Source: Acidobacteriota bacterium (lineage in GTDB: Bacteria; Acidobacteriota; Vicinamibacteria; Marinacidobacterales; SMYC01). Taken from it: a DNA stretch of 19,207 bases. A model generated the notes under the pieces. The model did no database searches and was not told where the DNA came from. It worked only from the letters and a program-made list of their open reading frames with translations. This document shows positions 13,782 through 19,207 of this stretch, piece by piece; the first letter of the stretch is position 1, and each line of letters begins with the position of its first letter. Location of the stretch: the NCBI GenBank assembly GCA_029263435.1, contig JAJCXL010000460.1, positions 1 through 19,207 of the forward strand, in the 5' to 3' direction. The position numbers and the translations under genes were made by a program.

Positions 13782-14732
13782 ATGATCTCATGGCTCTTGA
13801 TCACTCTCGCCCAAATCGCAGGCCAAGCTCCATCGACGCCGGAGCTCGACTACCTGGTAGGAGAGTTTCGAGCGGACGTCGAGCTCTACGACGCCGCGGG
13901 CAACGTGTCCCGCAACGCAAAGTCCGAGATTCAAGCTCATCGGATCTTCGACGGCAATGCGCTCGAGCAAACCGGTGCGCTCCTCGACCTCGGGGCCGAA
14001 GCGCGGAGCTTCTACTTCGTCGACGAGGTGACGAAGGTCGTGAGGTGGGCGGCCCTCAGCTCTAACCTCGAGCTAAACGTGTTCAGCGGCGCGCTCGAGA
14101 ACGGCGAGTTGACCCTCACGGCCGATGGTCGAGGCCGGGACGCTCGCCCACTTCAGTTCAAGCGAGTGGACCGCAAGATCTCGAACGACGGCTACGAGAT
14201 GTCGATGTATGTGAGCGACGCGGGTGCCGGTGAGTGGCGGCTCATCAATCGACAGTTCAACAGGCGTCTCGAACGGGGTGAAGCCGCGGTTGAGGCGCTT
14301 CGCTCTTATGCCGGGGTCTGGCTCGGCGAGGAGCATCGTCGCACCCAAGCCGGGGACGGGTTTCGTTTTCGCTACGCTCTCGAGCCGATGGACGCTTCAG
14401 AGACCATCTACGAGATGACGATCACTCAGGAGATGGATGACGGCGCCGCACAGCTCCTGTTCAAAGGATTCAAGAACTACGACGCCCATGAAGACGTCGT
14501 CCGCTATCACGGCTTCAGCCCATCGGGCCGGGTGGCGCGAGGCCGCGTGCTCCTCGTCGGCGAGACTCTCGAGACTATCTACGAGGGCGCCTCACCGAAC
14601 GGACCACCGGCCGAGATCAAAGACGTCTTCACGCACCTAGGCGACGACCGATTCCACTCGATCACGTACATGCGACGCGATGGTACATGGACTCAGATCA
14701 ACGAAGACCACTGGAAACGGGCCACCCGTTGA
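13782..14732 (+). CDS. Exported two-repeat protein of unknown function (lipocalin-like/DUF1579-like appearance)
   Basis: The 316-residue product starts with a short hydrophobic signal (MISWLLITLAQIAGQA) that lacks N-terminal basic residues, so export is likely but not certain. AAAGGAG lies 8 bases before the ATG. The rest reads as beta strands in two similar halves: about 23-160, opening LDYLVGEFRADVELYD, and about 174-313, opening LRSYAGVWLGEEHRR. Each half ends alike: DGYEMSMYVSDAGAGEWRLI (136-155) and DRFHSITYMRRDGTWTQI (289-306). Strand-rich halves beginning with a G-x-W/F motif resemble calycin-type small-molecule binders (DUF1579-like). I do not recognise the family securely and assign no function. 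It is divergent from the membrane regulator, whose intervening gap holds two candidate sites, so co-regulation is plausible. Confidence 0.85.
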   Translation: MISWLLITLAQIAGQAPSTPELDYLVGEFRADVELYDAAGNVSRNAKSEIQAHRIFDGNALEQTGALLDLGAEARSFYFVDEVTKVVRWAALSSNLELNVFSGALENGELTLTADGRGRDARPLQFKRVDRKISNDGYEMSMYVSDAGAGEWRLINRQFNRRLERGEAAVEALRSYAGVWLGEEHRRTQAGDGFRFRYALEPMDASETIYEMTITQEMDDGAAQLLFKGFKNYDAHEDVVRYHGFSPSGRVARGRVLLVGETLETIYEGASPNGPPAEIKDVFTHLGDDRFHSITYMRRDGTWTQINEDHWKRATR

Positions 14733-14754
14733 GCTCACACCCACTCGAGGCGCG

Positions 14755-14784
14755 AAAAGGTAAGCTCCACGCCGAAAACCTTTT
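14755..14784. terminator. Bidirectional hairpin candidate in a convergent gap
   Basis: AAAAGGT (14755-14761) and ACCTTTT (14778-14784) pair over a 16-base loop between the convergent stops at 14732 and 14801. The A/T ends of the stem could serve as a weak U-run in either direction. The stem is modest. Confidence 0.35.
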
Positions 14785-14800
14785 GCGTTGGTTGTCGGAT

Positions 14801-15808
14801 TCACTTGCAGTCGATGCCCGCGAGGGTGATCGCTTCGTGACTCGCGAGGTTCCGTGCACGCCAGCGATGGAACTCCGCCAACCGTGCCGGAGGATCGTCT
14901 ACCCAATCCGGGTGCCGCACGAGGTAATGGTGGACGTACTCGCGTAGATAGCCGGCCTCGTGAACGAGCGTCAACGCCTCCAAGTAGCGGTCGTCGGAGC
15001 CGTCGATCCGATTCCAAAGTTCGAGAAGGTACTCGCGGGCCTGTGCCTCCTCCTCGAACCCGGGAGGCTCGGGACCGGCAACCGCCGCGAGCTCGGGGTG
15101 GTCCTCTCGCCACTTCGTCCGGAAAGCCGCGTAGCCGAGCCACGCTCCGACCGACTCGTCCTCATGCTCCAAATCAGCAATCGAGACAACGACCACACAT
15201 GTAGGTTCTTGCCCTGTCGCCCTCCGAGCCACCATCCCGTCCCAGGAGAACGCATCGATGAACCTCTCCGCGGCCGCTCTCCCGGCCCTTTCACTCGCCT
15301 CGGGAAACGACGCGAGGAACCGGAGCGACCAACCCTCCTGCTGGAAGAGGTAGAGGCGGAACGACATGGGGGCGCTACCTGGTTGCGTCGCGGCGAAGTC
15401 CGCAACCCGACCGGACACGCGCGTTCGGTTTCGAAGCAGCGTCATCTCGTCCACCGAGATATCAATCTGCCCGGCTGGGCTCGCGCGGATCCTGCGCTGC
15501 TCCCCCTCGAACTGATGCTCCAAGGTCCACGGCGCGCCGTCTTCTTCCGGGATCGGATACACGCGGGCCATCATCGAAACGCCGGCGTTGCCGTCAGTCC
15601 AACGATAGATCGCACCGATGTGGGCCGCGTCCGCATCGAAACGCGCGACGGACTGTCGGCGAAACTCGGCGACCGTTTCGGGAAAGGTGAGACCCGTGGG
15701 CACGTTGGTGTATGCGCCTTGGACGTTGATGGGCACGGCCTCCTGCGCGCTCAACTGGCCGCTCACGAGCCCAAGTCCCGCCACGAGAAGCACCAGCTCG
15801 CGCGTCAT
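14801..15808 (-). CDS. Exported protein of unknown family
   Basis: From ATG 15808 the product is 335 residues with a clear signal peptide (MTRELVLLVAGLGLVSGQLSAQ, cleavage likely near SAQ). GGAAG lies 9 bases upstream. An ATG at 15847 would add 13 hydrophilic residues before the signal and is less likely. The mature N-terminal half (about 30-190) looks strand-rich (HIGAIYRWTDGNAGVSMMAR, MSFRLYLFQQEGWSLRFLAS) with a helical AERFIDAF segment. The C-terminal half is helical and rich in W, H and Y (FRTKWREDHPELAA, REYLLELWNRIDGSDDRYLE, HHYLVRHPDWVDD). Two cysteines (TCVVVVSI and the penultimate GIDCK) might pair in the periplasm. I do not recognise a family or catalytic motif. It is convergent with the two-repeat protein and divergent from the metallo-beta-lactamase-fold gene. 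Confidence 0.82.
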   Translation of the reverse strand: MTRELVLLVAGLGLVSGQLSAQEAVPINVQGAYTNVPTGLTFPETVAEFRRQSVARFDADAAHIGAIYRWTDGNAGVSMMARVYPIPEEDGAPWTLEHQFEGEQRRIRASPAGQIDISVDEMTLLRNRTRVSGRVADFAATQPGSAPMSFRLYLFQQEGWSLRFLASFPEASERAGRAAAERFIDAFSWDGMVARRATGQEPTCVVVVSIADLEHEDESVGAWLGYAAFRTKWREDHPELAAVAGPEPPGFEEEAQAREYLLELWNRIDGSDDRYLEALTLVHEAGYLREYVHHYLVRHPDWVDDPPARLAEFHRWRARNLASHEAITLAGIDCK

Positions 15809-16048
15809 GGATTGGAACTTCCAGCGTTCATGGCTCGAGCCCGACATGGCGGGATCGTACTTGCCAGGGTGGCAGCGCTCAAGCGCGGGTACGCTCTTGC
15901 CGACAACGACGGTTCTCGAAGGGATCGGGAGTTCGGCTTAGAATGGAGCGGGAGCACGCGTCTCCGATGGCTCTCATAGAATGAACGTTGTGATCCGCGC
16001 AGAGCCTCCTTCTCATCGAGAGTACTCCCGTCGTATCGAGATCCGGCC
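15809..16048. other. Divergent intergenic region with small palindromes
   Basis: This 240-base gap is the longest in the window and separates divergent genes. It holds GGCTCGAGCC (perfect 10-bp palindrome, 15832-15841), TGCCA-GGG-TGGCA (15862-15874) and two TAGAAT hexamers (15939-15944 and 15977-15982) that resemble -10 boxes for the gene at 16049. Neither hexamer has a recognisable -35 partner. I see no small gene or RNA. Confidence 0.35.
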
Positions 16049-17302
16049 ATGACGCGGCACAGTCTCGTCGCCGCCGCTCTCGTCGTGCTGTCGACGGTAA
16101 CGCCGACGCTTCATACGCTCGACGCGCAAACGGTGGGAGAACCGCTCCCCGCGTGGACTTCGGGCACGCTCGACATCCATCAGATCCACACCGGACGGGG
16201 AAATGCGGCGCTCTTGGTCTTCCCGGACGGCACCTCGATGCTCGTGGACGCCGGCGACGGTAATCCTGAGCCACCGCGTGGCGCGACCCGCGCACCGGAC
16301 GCTTCCCGCTCAGCAGGTGAGTGGATCGCTCGCTACGCCCTCCGGATGCTTCCGTCAGTGCCGGTGCCCGCGATCGACTACGCCTTCAGCACGCACTTCC
16401 ATGGCGATCACCTCGGTGGCTTTAATAATGATGCGAAGACTTCCGCGTATGGCGACTACACGCTGTCAGGCGTTACCGATGTCGCGGAGTACATACCGAT
16501 TCGTACGATGCTCGATCGCGGCTGGCCGGACTACTCTTATCCGAGGCCGCTCGACAATCCGATGATGAACAACTACCGAGCGTTCCTCGAGGCCCAGAGT
16601 GCGGGAGGCGGCATGACGATCGAACGATTGACGCCCGGAAGAAGCGATCAGATCGTTTTGAAGCGAGAGCCCGAGAGCTTCCCGAGCTTTACCGTCCGCA
16701 ACCTGGCCGCGAACGGTCAGGTTTGGACAGGCACGAGCACGACGACTCGCCGGCACTTTCCCGCCCTCGAAGACACGCCCGAACAAGATTGGCCCACGGA
16801 GAATCAGTGCAGCATGGCGATTCGGGTGAGCTATGGACGCTTCGATTACTACACCGGAGGCGACATGCCGGGCGTGCCGGCTCCCGGGTACCCGCTGTGG
16901 CACGGCATCGAGATTCCCGTGGCGCGGGCCGCAGGACCCGTGGACGCGGCTGTCCTCAATCATCACGGACTCGGCGACGGCAACACCGAAGCCTTCGTGG
17001 AGGCGCTTCGAGCACGGGTTTGGATCATTCCGTCACGCGCCGCGGGACATCCCGACCGGTGGGTGCACAACCGACTGTACTCCGAGAGACTCTACCCTGG
17101 ACCGCGTGACGTCTTTTCGCTCACGCTGCAGCAGGCGACGAAGCAAGTCGTCGGAGCGCCTCTCGAACGTCTGTCGAGTCATCGCGGCCACATTCTTATC
17201 CGCGTCGACGAAGGGGGTGCGCGCTACCGGGTCCTCATCCTCGACGACACCTCCGAGGCGAACACCGTGACCGCCGTGCACGGACCCTACGACTCCCGAT
17301 AA
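16049..17302 (+). CDS. Exported metallo-beta-lactamase-fold hydrolase (ComEC C-terminal-like)
   Basis: The 417-residue product has a Sec signal (VAAALVVLSTVTPTLHTLDA, cleavage near DAQ). The mature domain follows the ComEC/Rec2-type MBL pattern: LDIHQIHTGRGNAALLVFPD (41-60), MLVDAGDG (64-71), FSTHFHGDHLGG (113-124, metal ligands His116, His118, Asp120, His121), YYTGGDMPG (267-275, Asp272) and VDAAVLNHHGLGDGN (298-312, His305/His306). In ComEC this domain is a nuclease-like part on a large membrane channel. Here it stands alone and is secreted, with an insertion of about 100 residues between HxHxDH and the GGD motif. It keeps every metal ligand and is probably an active hydrolase (phosphodiesterase, nuclease or lactone/ester hydrolase). 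The start has only a weak GAG upstream, but the signal peptide fits it. Confidence 0.92.
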   Translation: MTRHSLVAAALVVLSTVTPTLHTLDAQTVGEPLPAWTSGTLDIHQIHTGRGNAALLVFPDGTSMLVDAGDGNPEPPRGATRAPDASRSAGEWIARYALRMLPSVPVPAIDYAFSTHFHGDHLGGFNNDAKTSAYGDYTLSGVTDVAEYIPIRTMLDRGWPDYSYPRPLDNPMMNNYRAFLEAQSAGGGMTIERLTPGRSDQIVLKREPESFPSFTVRNLAANGQVWTGTSTTTRRHFPALEDTPEQDWPTENQCSMAIRVSYGRFDYYTGGDMPGVPAPGYPLWHGIEIPVARAAGPVDAAVLNHHGLGDGNTEAFVEALRARVWIIPSRAAGHPDRWVHNRLYSERLYPGPRDVFSLTLQQATKQVVGAPLERLSSHRGHILIRVDEGGARYRVLILDDTSEANTVTAVHGPYDSR

Positions 17303-17364
17303 AACGCTCGCCCGGTCGGTGGCCTTCATCGGGGAGCATCAGACCACGAGGCGCGTGAGGGCAG

Positions 17365-17403
17365 ATGCCGACAGTGTAGCGCCGCCAGCTACAGTGTTGG
17401 CGT
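17365..17403. terminator. Long imperfect hairpin in a convergent gap
   Basis: GCCGACAGTGTAGC (17367-17380) pairs with GCTACAGTGTTGGC (17388-17401) over a 7-base loop, with one G.T wobble and one G-G mismatch. A17365-T17403 and T17366.G17402 extend it to 16 positions. It lies midway between the convergent stops at 17302 and 17449, so it could stop transcripts from both sides. No T-run follows in either direction. Confidence 0.45.
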
Positions 17404-17448
17404 AACCACATGCTACCCGGCACTCATGGTCGACCCGGCTCCGGCGCT

Positions 17449-18327
17449 CTACTGGCTCAATCCCGCGAGCGATCCGACGACGACGAGCATCAGCACGATC
17501 TGGGCCGCGCTCACTCTCTCCTTGAGCCAAGCGCCGGCCAGAGCGAGCGCGAAGATCGGCGACGCCGAAGACACCGGCGTCACGAGCGAGGCGGGTCCTG
17601 CATCGAAGGCGGAGTAACAAGCGATGCCACCAAGGCTCATCATCAGAGACGCTAACAATCCCGCCGAGAGGTAGGCACGGTTCGACACCAGGCTCCTCAG
17701 ATCCGACGTGAATCGCTTCCTCCTCAAGAACGTGAGCACGAGGCAGCCGATCAACTGCGTCAAATAGATGGCTAGCGTCGTCGTGTGCACATTGTGCCGC
17801 TCGACGCTCGCGTTCAGATAGAAATCGCCCACTCCGGTGAGAAGCGATGTCATCAGTGCGACCACGAACCACCGCTCGCGCATGCTCTTCCAAATACGCT
17901 GCGGCGAGAAGCCCTTATCCAGTGCCGACATCAGGACAGAAGCGAGCACGATAACCGCGACGAGCCCCAGTTTCAGCGGCCTCATCTCCTCGTTGCCGAG
18001 CGACAGGGCGAGAACCACCGTATAGATCGGATAGGTCTGAACGATGACGCACACCGCGGAGACTCTACCTAGCTCGAACGCAATCAAGAACAACAGGTAG
18101 GCGGCCGAGTAAGGAGCGGTCAACCACATCGCCTCGGGAAGGCTTGCGATACTGGGCTCTCCGCTCAACGCGAACGGCAGCAACACGAGCGTGCTCCCGC
18201 ACAATGCGTCGATCAGGTACCCGAAGCCAGCGGAGTAGCGCTCGTAGAACCGCTTGTAGAGAACCGGCCCGAAGCCCCACAGCACCGCGGCGGCGAGCGA
18301 CAGGAGGATCGCGAGCTCGACGTTCAT
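17449..18327 (-). CDS. DMT/EamA-family transporter
   Basis: From ATG 18327 this is a 292-residue, ten-helix inner-membrane carrier with two EamA repeats (about 3-135 and 152-290). Typical segments are LSLAAAVLWGFGPVLYKRFY (TM1), LLFLIAFELGRVSAVCVIVQ and TYPIYTVVLALSLGNEEMRP. In the second half GIACYSAFDAGPASLVTPVS, ASPIFALALAGAWLKERVSA and AQIVLMLVVVGSLAGL appear, a well-kept EamA ending in which the last loop's E-R(x)S is characteristic. The start is chosen because its ATG overlaps the upstream stop (ATGA at 18327-18324), indicating translational coupling. A start at 18357 would add ten residues inside the upstream gene. The partner is a porin-like barrel, so the two might carry the same solute through both membranes. 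The substrate is unknown. Confidence 0.93.
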   Translation of the reverse strand: MNVELAILLSLAAAVLWGFGPVLYKRFYERYSAGFGYLIDALCGSTLVLLPFALSGEPSIASLPEAMWLTAPYSAAYLLFLIAFELGRVSAVCVIVQTYPIYTVVLALSLGNEEMRPLKLGLVAVIVLASVLMSALDKGFSPQRIWKSMRERWFVVALMTSLLTGVGDFYLNASVERHNVHTTTLAIYLTQLIGCLVLTFLRRKRFTSDLRSLVSNRAYLSAGLLASLMMSLGGIACYSAFDAGPASLVTPVSSASPIFALALAGAWLKERVSAAQIVLMLVVVGSLAGLSQ

Positions 18328-19127
18328 CTCGACCACACGAGACGGGCGCCGAACCACAGGGTTCGCCCTTGCGACCCCGTAGCGGCGTCGCCTCCGATCG
18401 CTCTCGCGTACTCATCCAGGAGTACGACATAGTGCACGCTCGGCTCGAGCGTCGCGCTTCCGGCGCTCCACTCGAACGAAGCGGAGAGGTCGACGTGGGT
18501 CAGACCGTCGGAGGCGAAGTTCGCCGACTCCAGGCTACGCGTCGACTCACCCTGCCCCCAGCTCACGCCAAAGGCCGCCCCGAAAGAAACGGGGAGGGAT
18601 GAATCCGGGCGCACGGTATGCGACAGCTCGGTCTCGACATAGGCCCCGCGCACCGCGACGACGTCGTAGAACACGGTCACGCTCGGCGCCAGCGGCAAGT
18701 CCGGTAGCGCGACCGATGTGTACAGCTCCGCGGTCCGGTCCTGATCGTCGCCCGGATATCCCGAATAGGTGTAGAGGATCGATCCGAACGCCAGCTCGAA
18801 AGCGGGCGTCGACCAGCCCCACTCCAACCAGTAGTCGACCTCCCCGAACCCCGCACCCTCGGAGCGCACGCCGAGGCCCGCGACCGACGGTGTCCCCTCG
18901 AGATGTCCCCAAACACCGGCCGTCCACGCCTGGCGTTCTCCTTCGAGCCCGACCCACACGCTGGGCTGCATCACGAAGAAATCGGTAACGGTCAGCCCGC
19001 GCCAAACGTAGCGGCTCCTCAGATCGAGATCCACGCCGACGCTCGTGTCCCCTACTGCCGTCTGCGCTACGAGGACCAGCACGAAGAGCACCGCGGTGCC
19101 TCTGCATGACGTTCCGAGCTTTCTCAT
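18324..19127 (-). CDS. TorF-family putative outer-membrane porin
   Basis: The 267-residue product has a signal peptide (MRKLGTSCRGTAVLFVLVLV, then AQTAVGD, cleavage near AVG). It then shows alternating strands with the family opening GVDLDLRSRYVWRGLTVTDF (31-50). Further strands (WTAGVWGHLEG, FGEVDYWLEWGWSTPAFEL, GSILYTYSGYPGDDQDRTAE, SVTVFYDVVAVRGAYVETEL, THVDLSASFEWSAGSATLEP) describe a small beta barrel of the TorF/Gcw_chp type, thought to form outer-membrane channels. The last strand ends ARLVWSR, so the aromatic residue that barrels normally place at the very end is two residues in. GGGAGG lies 6 bases before ATG 19127. Its stop overlaps the next start. Such barrels are often next to transporters of amines or nitrogen compounds, which agrees with the coupled DMT gene. 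Confidence 0.88.
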   Translation of the reverse strand: MRKLGTSCRGTAVLFVLVLVAQTAVGDTSVGVDLDLRSRYVWRGLTVTDFFVMQPSVWVGLEGERQAWTAGVWGHLEGTPSVAGLGVRSEGAGFGEVDYWLEWGWSTPAFELAFGSILYTYSGYPGDDQDRTAELYTSVALPDLPLAPSVTVFYDVVAVRGAYVETELSHTVRPDSSLPVSFGAAFGVSWGQGESTRSLESANFASDGLTHVDLSASFEWSAGSATLEPSVHYVVLLDEYARAIGGDAATGSQGRTLWFGARLVWSR

Positions 19128-19140
19128 GTCCGACCTCCCC

Positions 19141-19184
19141 CGCGACGAGACTCGAGAGCTCTGGCGTCCTCGCGCGACGAGACT
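19141..19184. repeat. 12-bp direct repeat upstream of the porin gene
   Basis: CGCGACGAGACT occurs exactly at 19141-19152 and again at 19173-19184, 32 bases apart (about three helical turns). AGAGCTCT, an 8-bp palindrome, lies between them at 19155-19162. The near copy is 14 bases from the ATG of the porin gene. They may be binding sites in its promoter or leader, but the window ends close by. Confidence 0.5.
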
Positions 19185-19207
19185 GGATTTCTCCTCGCGT
19201 AAAGAGC

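Noticed and set aside
15859..15884. Sigma54-type promoter near TGCCAGGGTGGCA
   Set aside because: TGGCA is present on the minus strand, but no GC doublet falls at the required 10-base distance.
14960..15979. 339-codon plus-strand ORF opposite the exported unknown gene
   Set aside because: The minus-strand product has a signal peptide and ribosome site, while this frame has neither.
17365..17403. Integron attC site or CRISPR-like element
   Set aside because: Only one copy is seen, without the attC core-site ends, gene cassettes, repeats or spacers.

Overview
The window reads as chromosomal DNA from a GC-rich (about 60% in lines counted by eye) Gram-negative bacterium. Evidence for a double envelope is an outer-membrane barrel, several lipoproteins with lipoboxes, Sec and Tat exports, and a TonB-type C-terminal domain. 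The gene style fits Acidobacteriota or a similar uncultured soil or marine phylum (Gemmatimonadota, Myxococcota). Clues are a winged-helix regulator fused to TPRs, a sulfatase-fold lipoprotein fused to TPRs, a TonB-like domain ending in IMMTVTVNFSLR, and signal peptides ending in a SAQ or DAQ pattern. The phylum is an inference. I see no tRNA, rRNA, IS element, phage gene or CRISPR array, and no gap without a gene is longer than about 240 bases.

Layout. 1-301 (-): start of a DMT/EamA transporter running off the left edge. 458-1201 (+): PP2C phosphatase. 1295-2809 (+): APC amino-acid permease. 2858-4720 (-): sulfatase-fold/TPR lipoprotein, preceded by an AT-rich leader with a perfect palindrome. 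4956-6611 (-): exported HEAT-like protein with a TonB C-terminal domain, divergent from a Tat-exported amidase (6719-8251, +).

The centre holds a four-gene minus-strand run that is probably one operon, in transcription order: CadC-like winged-helix/TM/TPR regulator (13709-12354), PQQ-type beta-propeller lipoprotein (12308-10737), PstS-like solute-binding lipoprotein (10679-9765), amidohydrolase lipoprotein (9747-8248). Gaps are 45, 57 and 17 bases. Divergent from the regulator is a secreted two-repeat protein of unknown function (13782-14732). The short gap between them holds a perfect 14-bp palindrome and two 6-bp direct repeats one helical turn apart, both good candidates for regulatory sites. 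This cluster is the best candidate for an undescribed system: a membrane-anchored regulator controlling three consecutive lipoproteins and perhaps a divergent exported protein.

Right part: an exported protein of unknown family (14801-15808, -), a secreted ComEC-like metallo-beta-lactamase-fold protein (16049-17302, +), a strong hairpin in the convergent gap, then a translationally coupled pair (TorF-like porin 19127-18324 and DMT transporter 18327-17449, -) preceded by a 12-bp direct repeat.
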